A stretch of DNA of 64,000 nt from DASVHS01 sp038244815 (GTDB taxonomy: Bacteria > Acidobacteriota > Thermoanaerobaculia > Gp7-AA8), in assembly GCA_038244815.1 (NCBI GenBank), contig JBBRTB010000012.1, forward strand, positions 62,001-126,000, given 5' to 3'. The translations under genes were made by a program, and so were the position numbers. Below are positions 55,684 to 63,892 of this stretch, piece by piece (within the stretch, counting starts at the first letter, position 1; each line of letters starts with the position of its first letter). The notes under the pieces are model-generated. The model was not told the origin of the DNA, searched no databases, and saw only the letters and a program-made list of their open reading frames with translations.

Positions 55684-56352
55684 ATGAGAAGGCTCATCGT
55701 ATCTACATTTGCGTCGCTTGACGGCATCATGCAAGCACCCGGCGGACCGGAAGAAGACCCGACTGGCGGTTTTACGCTTGGCGGTTGGATGTTTGACTAC
55801 GGGGACGAAAGCATGGACATCTCAGCATCAGGTTTCGACGGCAAGGATCGCGAGCTGGTGCTCGGGCGCAGAACCTATGAGATATTCGAAGCGTATTGGC
55901 CTTATCAGCCGGTTGACCATCCGATTGCGAAGACGCTCAATGCAACGAAAAAGTATGTTGCTTCGCGCACATTGACGATGCTCTCCTGGAACAACTCGAC
56001 CCTGCTCCACGGAGATGTAGTCTCGGCAATCATCGCTCTCAAGGCCCAACCAGGCCCCGACCTGCAGATGATTGGCAGCGGCAACTTGATTCAAACGCTC
56101 CAGGCGGCCTCACTAATCGACGAGTACAACGTGTGGACTTTCCCAGTGGTGCTCGGGCAAGGCAAGCGCCTCTTCAGCGAGACCGCCAAGCCATCGGCGC
56201 TGCGGCTCGTTCACTGTCACGTTTCGACGACTGGCGTTGTGATGAGTACCTACGTACCAAGTGGCGATATCCGGCCCGGTTCGTTTTCGAGTGCTGAGCC
56301 GAGTGAGAAGGAATTGGCTCGACGCAAAAAGATGGCGAATGAAACGTGGTGA
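55684..56352 (+). CDS. RibD C-terminal/dihydrofolate reductase family protein, copy 1
   Basis: The 222-residue protein starts MRRLIVSTFASLDGIMQAPG and shows DRELVLGRRTYEIFEAYWPY, LQMIGSGNLIQTLQAASLID and EYNVWTFPVVLGQGKRLFSE. This is the RibD C-terminal/DHFR-like fold of YyaP-type proteins. Its substrate is unknown; NADPH-dependent reduction is plausible. GCAGG-like CAGGAG precedes the ATG. A second copy at 63.06 kb is about 87 percent identical. The gene is less GC-rich than its neighbours, and an attC-like sequence follows its stop, so it looks like a captured integron cassette. Confidence 0.9.
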   Translation: MRRLIVSTFASLDGIMQAPGGPEEDPTGGFTLGGWMFDYGDESMDISASGFDGKDRELVLGRRTYEIFEAYWPYQPVDHPIAKTLNATKKYVASRTLTMLSWNNSTLLHGDVVSAIIALKAQPGPDLQMIGSGNLIQTLQAASLIDEYNVWTFPVVLGQGKRLFSETAKPSALRLVHCHVSTTGVVMSTYVPSGDIRPGSFSSAEPSEKELARRKKMANETW

Positions 56353-56369
56353 CGTGAAGAGGACAGTTC

Positions 56370-56430
56370 GCGCTAAGAAATCATTCAAGCCGACGCCACT
56401 TCGTGGCGCCGAGCAGTTCGCCGTTGCGAT
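56370..56430 (+). other. attC-like recombination site, degenerate right half
   Basis: Eighteen bases after the RibD/DHFR-family stop, the sequence reads CGCTAAGAAATCATTCAAG and then CCGACGCCACTTCGTGGCG. This follows the canonical attC left arm and central stem. The stem GCCAC-TTC-GTGGC is perfect. The right arm loses similarity after the stem. Confidence 0.6.
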
Positions 56431-56492
56431 GTAGGGCTGAGACGGACGCGGGCGGTCCGGAACCCTCCGCCTGACCCTTCGTTGCAGCCGCT

Positions 56493-57332
56493 TCAGTTCT
56501 TCAGCGTCGCGCCTTCGACGATCACCTTGTACTCGTAGCCGGCCCCGAAATCCTGGTCGATGTGGACGGTGCCGCTGACGGTGACGACGTCGCCCACCCT
56601 GGCCGTATCCATCGTCGTCACGGTGAGGTCGTCATTCCCCTTCTCGCGGGAGCCGGAGCCGTCGCGCACGTGCAGCCAGTTGCGGCCCATGATGCCGCTC
56701 AGGAACTTGACGACTTTGCCGCGTACGACCACCGGCTTGTCGTTCAGTTCCTTTCTGGCCGCCCAGATCTCCGCGACGGTTCTGCCGCCGGGAGCTTTCT
56801 CGACGTTGACGTCGGCCACGGGCGCGCTCATGTGCTGCGCCGGCGATCCCATCGCGCTGCTCGTCGGCACTGATGCCGGAGCGGCCGGCCCGGCGTTGCC
56901 GCCGGCGAGGACGCCGAACACGATCTTGTCGAAGGTACGGTGCAGCGTTTTGGACTCGAAGTGTTCAGCCACCATCTGCGTGTCGATGGCGATCGTCGTG
57001 CCCTTCTTCACGCTGGCTTGATTCACGGCCGCCCACTGCTCGCCGGCGCTGCTGGCGAGACGCACGTACGTGTAGCCGCCGGCGTTCATCGTCTCCAGCA
57101 CGCGGCCCGTGATTCGGCCCGCGGACTGCGACGGTGAAGGCGAGACCGATGCCGCCAGCTCCGGCGTGATCGGCGGATGTCCGGGAGGCAGCACCGGCGC
57201 CGTGGCCGGTTGGGCGACGCTCGCGGGCGCCTGGGGCGGCGCGACGTTCTCAGCGGCGCTGGCCGTTTTCTCCCTGCCGCTGCAGGCGATCATCATCACA
57301 AGAGCCGGGAACAGCAGAATCATCTTCTTCAC
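56493..57332 (-). CDS. lipoprotein with OB-fold nucleic-acid-binding-like domain
   Basis: From the GTG at 57332, preceded by GGAAGG, the protein has 279 residues. It begins with a lipoprotein signal (VKKMILLFPALVMMIACSGR, lipobox MIAC) and an Ala/Pro-rich linker. Residues 70-145 form a first beta unit (GRITGRVLETMNAGGYTYVR, HRTFDKIVFGVLAG). Residues 180-279 form an OB-like fold (PVVVRGKVVKFLSGIMGRNW, LHVRDGSGSREKGNDDL, VGDVVTVSGTVHIDQDFGAG). Similar exported OB domains occur near cytochrome-related proteins, but the function is unknown. The open frame upstream is antisense to the aldo/keto reductase. Confidence 0.75.
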   Translation of the reverse strand: MKKMILLFPALVMMIACSGREKTASAAENVAPPQAPASVAQPATAPVLPPGHPPITPELAASVSPSPSQSAGRITGRVLETMNAGGYTYVRLASSAGEQWAAVNQASVKKGTTIAIDTQMVAEHFESKTLHRTFDKIVFGVLAGGNAGPAAPASVPTSSAMGSPAQHMSAPVADVNVEKAPGGRTVAEIWAARKELNDKPVVVRGKVVKFLSGIMGRNWLHVRDGSGSREKGNDDLTVTTMDTARVGDVVTVSGTVHIDQDFGAGYEYKVIVEGATLKN

Positions 57333-57467
57333 GGATTCACCTTCCTCAACTGCAATCCTGTACTCTCCGCCTCGTTCCGTTTCGCGGAGCCGGTCACCCT
57401 GCCGCGTGCTGTCCGTCACACGCCCGCATGGTGACGCCCGAGGCCTGAGTCCTGCACAATAACGCCG

Positions 57468-58286
57468 ATGAGGTTGCCGGTGTTCATCTACGGAACCGCC
57501 TGGAAGGAACTGGAGACCGAGCGGCTCACGCGCCTGGCCATCGAGCGTGGATTCCGCGCCATCGACACGGCCAATCAGCGCCGGCACTATTTCGAGGCCG
57601 GCGCCGGGGCGGCCATCGCCGGCGCGATCCGCGACGGCCTGGCTCGCCGCGACGAGCTGTTTCTGCAGACGAAGTTCACGTATCGCGACGGCCAGGACCA
57701 GCGGCTTCCGTACGACCCTCGTGCGTCGATCGCCGCGCAGGTACAGCAATCGTTCGCCAGCTCGCTCGAACACCTGCAGGTCGAGGCGATCGACTCCTAC
57801 GTCCTTCACGGTCCATCCCGGCGCCACGGCCTCGGCGACGTGGACCGGGAGGCCTGGGAAGCGATGGAGAGTCTCCACTCCTCCGGCAAGGCTCGCGCCC
57901 TCGGCATCAGCAACGTGGCCATCGATCAGCTCGAAGAGCTGTGCACGCTCGCATCCGTCCGTCCCCGCTTCGTGCAGAACCGCTGCTTCGCGCGCACGGG
58001 CTGGGACCGTGACGTGCGCGCCTTCTGCCGCGATCACGACATCGCCTATCAGGGTTTCTCGCTGCTCACGGCGAACGGCCGCGAGTTGCAGACCGAGGAG
58101 TTCCGGCGGATCGTGGAACGGGCGCGGCGGACGCCCGCTCAGGTCGTCTTCCGGTTCGCCATCCAGGCCGGCATGGTGCCGCTGACCGGGACGACGAACC
58201 CGAGTCACATGAGCGAGGATCTCGACATCGAAGACTTCGCGCTGAGTGACGAGGAGATGACGGCGATCGAGACCATGGCCATGTGA
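57468..58286 (+). CDS. aldo/keto reductase
   Basis: The 272-residue protein has the AKR barrel motifs. IERGFRAIDTANQRRHYFEA contains the catalytic Asp and a Tyr, LQTKFTYRDGQD the catalytic Lys, and SYVLHGPSRRHG the catalytic His. GKARALGISNVAIDQLEELC is the conserved middle motif. The segment around the Tyr is HYFE instead of the usual YGNE, so the active site is slightly altered. These NADPH-dependent enzymes reduce aldehydes and ketones; the substrate is unknown. The gene precedes the heme-biosynthesis operon by about 70 bases and is divergent from the OB-fold lipoprotein gene. Confidence 0.88.
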   Translation: MRLPVFIYGTAWKELETERLTRLAIERGFRAIDTANQRRHYFEAGAGAAIAGAIRDGLARRDELFLQTKFTYRDGQDQRLPYDPRASIAAQVQQSFASSLEHLQVEAIDSYVLHGPSRRHGLGDVDREAWEAMESLHSSGKARALGISNVAIDQLEELCTLASVRPRFVQNRCFARTGWDRDVRAFCRDHDIAYQGFSLLTANGRELQTEEFRRIVERARRTPAQVVFRFAIQAGMVPLTGTTNPSHMSEDLDIEDFALSDEEMTAIETMAM

Positions 58287-58359
58287 CGAACGACACGCGG
58301 CGCGGTGACCCGCACCGTTCTTCAAATATCGGGCGCTCGCTACTCTCAGGTTGCCGACG

Positions 58360-59145
58360 ATGAGCGTAGCGCCCACGAACCTCCTCGACCTCGCCCTGGC
58401 GTTCTACGCCGCGGGCACCGCCATCGCGCTGGCCTCTCTGCTCTTCGCGCACAGGCGGACGCACACCGTGGCGTTCGCCGCGATGCTCATCGGGTTCCTC
58501 GCCCACACCGCGTTCATCGGCACGATCTGTGTGCGCAGCAATCACCCGCCGCTGACGAACCTGCCGGAGACGGCGGCGTTTCTGTCGTGGACGATTCTCC
58601 TCGTGGCGCTGATCCTCTACGTCCGCTATCACGTCTATGCCGCGGCGCTCTTCCTCTATCCGCTGGTACTGGCGCTGCTTCTGGTGACATCGATCGTCGG
58701 CGAGCCGTTCGCGCATCTCGCTCCGGCGCTGCGCTCGTCGCTCTTCACGATGCACGTGCTGATGACGACGCTCGGCGTGGCCGGGTTGTTCGTCGGACTG
58801 TCGTTCTCGCTGCTGGCGGTGACGCAGGACCGTTCGCTCAAGTCGAAGAGCCGCGGACGTCTCTGGGACTGGATACCCAGCCTGAGCATCTGCAACAACC
58901 TGAGCCACCGGGCCCTGTCGATCGGATTCGCCGTCTACACCATCGGGCTGCTGGCCGGAATCGCCTGGTCGTATCGGATGACCGTGGCGCTCGTGGAGCT
59001 GCACACCAAACAGGTCGGCGCGGTCGTGGCCTGGTCGCTGTTCGCCATCCTGCTGCGCGTGCACACGCCGCGCGCGACGCTCGTCCTCTCCGCCGGCGCA
59101 TTCGTGGCGGTGATGGTTTCGATTCTGGGGATCGCACATGTCTGA
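58360..59145 (+). CDS. CcsA/HemX-like cytochrome c assembly membrane protein
   Basis: From the ATG at 58360 the protein has 261 residues and eight predicted membrane helices, such as LALAFYAAGTAIALASLLFA, ALFLYPLVLALLLVTSIVGE and IGFAVYTIGLLAGIAWSYRM. It has the order expected of the CcsA/ResC/HemX group and conserved histidines for heme (SLFTMHVLMTTLGVAGLFVG). The tryptophan-rich signature of full CcsA is absent, as in HemX. It overlaps the hemA start by eight bases. HemX-type proteins in this position regulate or bind glutamyl-tRNA reductase, or they assist heme export to cytochromes. Confidence 0.82.
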   Translation: MSVAPTNLLDLALAFYAAGTAIALASLLFAHRRTHTVAFAAMLIGFLAHTAFIGTICVRSNHPPLTNLPETAAFLSWTILLVALILYVRYHVYAAALFLYPLVLALLLVTSIVGEPFAHLAPALRSSLFTMHVLMTTLGVAGLFVGLSFSLLAVTQDRSLKSKSRGRLWDWIPSLSICNNLSHRALSIGFAVYTIGLLAGIAWSYRMTVALVELHTKQVGAVVAWSLFAILLRVHTPRATLVLSAGAFVAVMVSILGIAHV

Positions 59146-60403
59146 GCTGCTCCTGGTGGGACTGAATCACCGCACCGCGCCGCTGGAGATTCGCGAGCGC
59201 GTCCACGCCGGGCCGCAGGAGATCGAAGAGGCCATCCGCTCGATCCGGGCATTGCCGGGCGTCGACGGCGCCACGATCCTGTCGACCTGCAACCGCGTCG
59301 AGGCCATCGCCTCGTCCGGCGGCGACGACGCCATCACCTCCATCGTCACCTGGATGTGCGACCGGGCCTGCTCGACGCGCGAAGCGCTGCAGCATCATCT
59401 CTACATCCTCCGCGGCTCCGACGTCGTCGATCACCTCTTCCGCGTGGCCTCGGGGCTCGACTCCATGGTGCTCGGAGAGCCGCAGATCGCCGGCCAGGTG
59501 CGTTGCGCGTTCGCGGGTGCGCGCAAGCTGGCCAGCTTCGATCCGCTGCTCCAGCAGTTGTTCGAACAGACGCTGCGCGTGGCGAAGAAAGTGCGCACGC
59601 GGACCGGCATCGGACTGCACGCGGTCTCCATCCCCTACGCCGCCGTCGAGCTGGCCAGGAAGATCTTCGGCGACCTCAAAGGTCTGCGCGTGCTGCTGGC
59701 CGGCGCGGGCGACATGGGCGAGCTCACCGCCGAGCATCTGCACAAGCAGCAGGTCCGGCAGGTCATCGTGGCCAACCGCTCGTACGAGCGCGCGGTCGAG
59801 CTGGCGGCGCGCTACCACGGCACGGCCGTGCAGTACGAGAGCATCGAAGCACAACTGGCCGAGTGCGACATCGTCATCGCCTCCACCGCCGCGCCGCACT
59901 ACGTGATCGGCCCCGAGGAGGTCCGGCGGGCCTTGAGCGCGCGCAGGAACCGCAATCTCTTCCTCATCGATCTCTCCGTTCCCCGCAACATCGACCCGGC
60001 CATCGCCGCGATCGACCGGGCCTACCTCTACAACGTCGACGACCTCCGGCACGTCGCCGATGACAACGCAAAGTTGCGCCGCGAAGAAGCGCGGCAGGCC
60101 GAGTCGATCATCGCCGAGGAAGTGCTGGCGTTCGGCCGCCGCCAGATGGCCCACGACGCGGTGCCCACGATCGTCGAGCTGCAGAGACGCATCGAAGAGA
60201 TCCGCTCCACGGAGCTGGAGAAGTTCATGCGCCGGGCCGGCGCCATCAGCGCGGAGCAGCGCGCGGCGGTGGAGATGCTCACCACGCAGATGACCAACAA
60301 GATCCTTCACTATCCGATCCTTCATCTCAAGGAAGCGTCACTGGAGCCGCGCGAACGCGAGTCCGCGCGCCACACCGTCAGAAAGATCTTCGGACTGCGA
60401 TGA
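59138..60403 (+). CDS. hemA: glutamyl-tRNA reductase
   Basis: The 421-residue protein starts LLLVGLNHRTAPLEIRERV and has the active-site cysteine in GATILSTCNRVEAIASSGG. Then come LFRVASGLDSMVLGEPQIAG, the NADPH-binding segment LRVLLAGAGDMGELTAEHLH and FLIDLSVPRNIDPAIA. The C-terminal dimerisation helix ends in YPILHLKEASLE. It reduces glutamyl-tRNA to glutamate-1-semialdehyde, the first step of tetrapyrrole synthesis. It overlaps the HemX-like gene by eight bases and hemC by four, so the operon is translationally coupled. Confidence 0.96.
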   Translation: MSELLLVGLNHRTAPLEIRERVHAGPQEIEEAIRSIRALPGVDGATILSTCNRVEAIASSGGDDAITSIVTWMCDRACSTREALQHHLYILRGSDVVDHLFRVASGLDSMVLGEPQIAGQVRCAFAGARKLASFDPLLQQLFEQTLRVAKKVRTRTGIGLHAVSIPYAAVELARKIFGDLKGLRVLLAGAGDMGELTAEHLHKQQVRQVIVANRSYERAVELAARYHGTAVQYESIEAQLAECDIVIASTAAPHYVIGPEEVRRALSARRNRNLFLIDLSVPRNIDPAIAAIDRAYLYNVDDLRHVADDNAKLRREEARQAESIIAEEVLAFGRRQMAHDAVPTIVELQRRIEEIRSTELEKFMRRAGAISAEQRAAVEMLTTQMTNKILHYPILHLKEASLEPRERESARHTVRKIFGLR

Positions 60404-61314
60404 CCTACATCCGCATCGGCACGCGAGGAAGTCAGCTCGCTCTCTGGCAGGCGAACGAAGCGGCGCGCAAGCTCCAGGCGGCCGGCTGCATCGCCACGAT
60501 CGTCAGGATCAGCACGACCGGCGACAAGCGCCGCGACGTCCCGCTCTCCTCGATCGGAGGGAAGGGACTCTTCGTCAAGGAGCTGGAGGAGGCTCTCGAC
60601 CGCGGCCAGATCGACATGGCCGTGCACAGCCTGAAGGACGTGCCGTCGATCGTCCCCGACCGCTTCGTGCTGGCCGGGTTTCTGGAGCGCGCCGATCCGC
60701 GCGACGTCTGGATCGGCCGCGACGCGATTGCGATCAATGCGCTGCCCGACCGCGCCGTCATCGGCACGAGCTCTCCGCGCCGCCGCGCCCAGCTCGCTCG
60801 TCTCTATCCGCATCTGCGCTTCGACGCCATCCGCGGCAACATCGACACGCGCCTCGGCAAAGTGCGCAACGGCTCCTGCGACGGCATCGTCCTCGCCGCC
60901 GCCGGCCTCCATCGTCTCGGACGCCAGAGCGCCATCACCAGCTATTTCTCCACCGACGAGCTGCTGCCGTCCGCGGGGCAGGGCATCGTGGCCATCGAAA
61001 CGCGCGCCGGCGCCAGGAAGATCCGGGAGGCCGTCTCGAAGATCAACGATCGCGCATCGGAAGTGGCGGCGCGATGCGAGCGCGGCGTCCTCGAGCAGTT
61101 CGGCGAGCAGATCGACTGCGATTCCGCGATCGCGGTGCACGCGGCGATCGGCGACGGCGCGATCACGCTGCGCGCGGTGGCGGCGGCGTTCGACGGCAGT
61201 GAAATCATCCGCGTGTCGCGAAATGGCACGGATAAGGAGACGCTCATGAGAGAAGTGTTCGACGAGCTCGTCGCAAAGGGCGCGATGGACCTCGTGCTGG
61301 CGGCCCGCGTATGA
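60400..61314 (+). CDS. hemC: hydroxymethylbilane synthase (porphobilinogen deaminase)
   Basis: The 304-residue protein has YIRIGTRGSQLALWQANEAA, DVPLSSIGGKGLFVKELEEA, GQIDMAVHSLKDVPSIVPDR (catalytic Asp region), GTSSPRRRAQLARLYPHLRF, RGNIDTRLGKVRNGSCDGIV and LLPSAGQGIVAIETRAG. The dipyrromethane cysteine is likely the one in GEQIDCDSAIAVHAAIGDG. It condenses four porphobilinogens to hydroxymethylbilane. The ATG overlaps the hemA stop, and the stop overlaps the next start, which belongs to a methyltransferase rather than hemD. Confidence 0.95.
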   Translation: MTYIRIGTRGSQLALWQANEAARKLQAAGCIATIVRISTTGDKRRDVPLSSIGGKGLFVKELEEALDRGQIDMAVHSLKDVPSIVPDRFVLAGFLERADPRDVWIGRDAIAINALPDRAVIGTSSPRRRAQLARLYPHLRFDAIRGNIDTRLGKVRNGSCDGIVLAAAGLHRLGRQSAITSYFSTDELLPSAGQGIVAIETRAGARKIREAVSKINDRASEVAARCERGVLEQFGEQIDCDSAIAVHAAIGDGAITLRAVAAAFDGSEIIRVSRNGTDKETLMREVFDELVAKGAMDLVLAARV

Positions 61315-62096
61315 GCGGCCGCGTCTTCCTCGTCGGCGCCGGTCCCGGAGATCCCGGTCTGCTGACGCTGCGTGCGGCCGGACTGATCGCCATCGCCGAC
61401 TTCATCGCCATCGACGCGCTCGTCTCCCCGGAGATCGTTGCGCTCATCCCCGTCACGACCGAGGTCGTCTACGTCGGAAAGCGATCGAGTCATCACACGC
61501 TGCCGCAGCCGGAAATCAACAAGCTGCTGGTGGCCGAGGCGAAGAAGGGGAAGCAAGTGGTGCGGCTCAAGGGCGGCGATCCGTTCGTGTTCGGGCGCGG
61601 CGGCGAGGAGGCGCTGGAACTCGTGGCGGCGGGAATCGCGGTCGAAGTCGTCCCGGGCATCTCGTCGGCGATCGCCGGCCCGGCTTACGCGGGGATCCCG
61701 ATCACGCATCGCGATCACTCCAACTCGCTCACGATCGTGACGGGACACGAGTCCGACAGCTCGACCGGCATCAACTGGCCGGCGCTCGCTCAACTGGACG
61801 GCACGATCGTCTTCCTGATGGGGCTCGCCAACCTGCGGTTCATCGTCGAGCAACTCACGGCCAACGGCATGCCCTCCGCCCGCGCCGTGGCTGTGATCTC
61901 GAACGCTACGCGGCCGGAGCAGCGCACGGTCAGCGGCACGCTGGCCACGATCGAGAGCGGGGTGACCGAGGCGGGGCTCACCGCGCCGGCGCTGATCGTG
62001 GTGGGCGATGTGGTGAGGCTGCGCGACACGCTGGACTGGTTCGAACGAGACGAGCGTCTCAAGGCCACCGCGCCGGCGTCACAGTCGTTTGTGTGA
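61311..62096 (+). CDS. cobA: uroporphyrinogen-III C-methyltransferase
   Basis: The 261-residue protein is a single SUMT domain: RVFLVGAGPGDPGLLTLRAA, VVYVGKRSSHHTLPQPEINK, VVRLKGGDPFVFGRGGEEAL, EVVPGISSAIAGPAYAGIPI, THRDHSNSLTIVTGHE and GTIVFLMGLANLRFIVEQL. It methylates uroporphyrinogen III to precorrin-2 towards siroheme or cobalamin. In many genomes the gene here is fused to hemD. In this window the methyltransferase is separate and hemD (uroporphyrinogen-III synthase) is missing. It overlaps hemC by four bases. Confidence 0.95.
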   Translation: MSGRVFLVGAGPGDPGLLTLRAAGLIAIADFIAIDALVSPEIVALIPVTTEVVYVGKRSSHHTLPQPEINKLLVAEAKKGKQVVRLKGGDPFVFGRGGEEALELVAAGIAVEVVPGISSAIAGPAYAGIPITHRDHSNSLTIVTGHESDSSTGINWPALAQLDGTIVFLMGLANLRFIVEQLTANGMPSARAVAVISNATRPEQRTVSGTLATIESGVTEAGLTAPALIVVGDVVRLRDTLDWFERDERLKATAPASQSFV

Positions 62097-62127
62097 TGAA
62101 GTTCTACATTCAGAGCGGAGGCTGAAC

Positions 62128-62319
62128 ATGCGCAAAGCTCTGTTTTGGGCCGGCTGGACGATCCTCTTCCTCCTTCCCGTCGCGTACGGCATCCAGATCG
62201 TCAGCACCGACGATCTCCCGGACGTCCACATGTGGCAGTGGGCGATCCTGGCGGCCACCGTGCTGCTGATCTGGTTGTCGCGGAATCGGGATGACGCCCT
62301 GAAGCACCACGTCGCGTAA
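62128..62319 (+). CDS. small two-helix membrane protein
   Basis: A 63-residue protein with two hydrophobic segments (ALFWAGWTILFLLPVAYGIQ, WQWAILAATVLLIWLSRN) and a short charged tail. GGAGG lies six bases before the ATG at 62128. It starts 31 bases after cobA on the same strand and may be part of that operon. No family is recognised. Confidence 0.65.
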   Translation: MRKALFWAGWTILFLLPVAYGIQIVSTDDLPDVHMWQWAILAATVLLIWLSRNRDDALKHHVA

Positions 62320-62405
62320 GAGAGGTCGCACGGGCGCGCCCCCGGCCCCACCGTCCGTAGAGTCATTTGAACACGCGGACTCAACCGAGGGAGCCTCGGC
62401 CGGCG

Positions 62406-62507
62406 ATGGCGGAGCCGAAACTGCTCGAGCGCGTGCGCGCGATTCTGCGAACGCGCCACTACAGCATCCGCACGGAGGACTGGCACGTCCAGTGGGCGCG
62501 GCGGTTC
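62406..62507 (+). pseudogene. intI: truncated integron integrase N-terminus
   Basis: Only 34 residues remain: MAEPKLLERVRAILRTRHYS followed by IRTEDWHVQWARRF. The RTRHYS-xRTE-xxxW-xRRF pattern is the N-terminal core-binding start of integron-type tyrosine recombinases. After RRF the sequence leaves the family abruptly, and the catalytic domain is missing. Its cut end faces the second RibD/DHFR-family gene, 555 bases further. The remnant lies on the same strand as the cassettes, as in inverted integrons, or it has been rearranged. Confidence 0.7.
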
Positions 62508-62866
62508 GCCGCGATGACCCGACGGATAACAGCCGCCGCCTCTTACGGGGAACCCCCAACCCGTGTCGGGTCAGCGTGCTACGAATCCCCGGACCTTCGA
62601 CGCCATTTGCTTTCTCTCCGTCCTGTCGTGACGTTTGCAACCACGGGTGGGTGAGGCTCAATTGGGCTGTCGGAATCAGCGTGGTTCGCACGGAGCCTTG
62701 AACTGCAGCTTGACTCGTCGCTGCACCGGACGTGAACCCGCAACTCGCTGCGTCGCAAGCGTTACAATTGTTGGCGGGCGGGCTCACGCCGGGGAGCTTG
62801 AATCCGTTGAGCGGATCAGAAGGTGGTTTCGTAGCAGCTCATGATGGCGATACCCCATCATCAGAC

Positions 62867-63016
62867 GTGTTGAGCACTCGCGGTCCCATTTTGCTCGTCC
62901 TGGCCCTGGCCGTGACTGGTTGTGTGGTTCCGAGCCAGCAGGTCAAGTCGCAATCTGGAAGCGAGTCGCCTCAAGTCCGACATACGGTCCGCGCCGCTGA
63001 ACCGCAGAGCTGCTAG
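62867..63016 (+). CDS. possible small lipoprotein in the presumed cassette region
   Basis: A GTG-started frame of 49 codons encodes VLSTRGPILLVLALAVTGCV, a lipoprotein signal with lipobox AVTGC, and a short polar tail ending PQSC. No ribosome-binding site is visible and the frame is open further upstream. It lies between the integrase remnant and the second RibD/DHFR-family gene. It may be a small cassette gene or a chance frame. Confidence 0.35.
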   Translation: MLSTRGPILLVLALAVTGCVVPSQQVKSQSGSESPQVRHTVRAAEPQSC

Positions 63017-63061
63017 CGCTTGCTCCAACTACCACACCGGACTAACTTCAGGAGTGTTTCC

Positions 63062-63730
63062 ATGAGAAAACTCATCGCATCCACGTTTGCGTCGCTCGAC
63101 GGCATCATGCAAGCACCCGGCGGACCAGAAGAAGACCCCACTGGCGGTTTTGCCCTTGGCGGTTGGATGTTCGACTACGGGGACGAAGGCATGGACATCT
63201 CGGCAGCAGGTTTCGACGGCAAGGATCGCGAGCTGGTGCTCGGGCGCAGGACCTATGAGATATTCGAAGCGTACTGGCCTTATCAGCCGGATGACCACCC
63301 GATTGCGAAGACGCTCAATGCAGCGAAAAAGTATGTCGCTTCACGCACGTTGACGTCGCTGCACTGGAACAACTCGACCCTGCTCCACGGTGATGCCGTC
63401 CCGGCAATCATCGCTCTCAAGGCCCAACCGGGCCCCGACCTGCAGATGATCGGCAGCGGCAATTTGATTCAAACACTCCAGGCCGCCTCACTGATCGACG
63501 AGTACAACGTGTGGACTTTCCCGGTAGTGCTCGGGCGGGGCAAGCGCCTCTTCACCGAGACCGCCAAGCCTTCGGCAATGCGGCTCGTTCGCTCTCAGGT
63601 TTCGGCCGGCGGCGTTGTGATGAGTACCTATGCACCAGGCGGCAATATCCAGCCCGGTTCGTTCGCGAGTGTCGAGCCGAGTGAGAAAGAGTTGGCCCGA
63701 CGCAAAAAGATGGCGAATGAGATGTGGTGA
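63062..63730 (+). CDS. RibD C-terminal/dihydrofolate reductase family protein, copy 2
   Basis: The 222-residue product (MRKLIASTFASLDGIMQAPG) is about 87 percent identical to copy 1 at 55.68 kb, with the same motifs and the same end (KELARRKKMANEMW). The leader TAACTTCAGGAG-TGTTTCC before the ATG is also almost the same as in copy 1. An attC-like start follows the stop. The gene is visibly less GC-rich than hemA-cobA next to it. Duplication of a cassette, or capture of two homologous cassettes, would explain the pair. Confidence 0.9.
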   Translation: MRKLIASTFASLDGIMQAPGGPEEDPTGGFALGGWMFDYGDEGMDISAAGFDGKDRELVLGRRTYEIFEAYWPYQPDDHPIAKTLNAAKKYVASRTLTSLHWNNSTLLHGDAVPAIIALKAQPGPDLQMIGSGNLIQTLQAASLIDEYNVWTFPVVLGRGKRLFTETAKPSAMRLVRSQVSAGGVVMSTYAPGGNIQPGSFASVEPSEKELARRKKMANEMW

Positions 63731-63747
63731 TGTGAAGAGGACGGTGT

Positions 63748-63815
63748 GCGCTAACCAATTCATTCAAGACTCGCGGCGCGTTCGAACTGACGCGGCCCGC
63801 TTCGTGGCCCGGCGC
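63748..63815 (+). other. attC-like recombination site behind copy 2
   Basis: GCGCTAACCAATTCATTCAAG-type sequence (CTAACCAATTCATTCAAG is the key part) begins 17 bases after the stop codon. A GC-rich stem region follows (CGCGGCCCGCTTCGTGGCC). The left arm matches canonical attC well. The right-hand core GTTRRRY is not convincing. Confidence 0.55.
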
Positions 63816-63892
63816 TTCCCCTGCAGCGTACACTTCGCGTGCCCCGGCGTTTCTTCACCTGGAGGCACCGCGCCACGGAAGAAACTACGGGT

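Noticed and set aside
63831..63892. Complete attC right half after copy 2
   Set aside because: GC-rich stems are present, but I found no convincing GTTRRRY core in this stretch, so only the left part is annotated.
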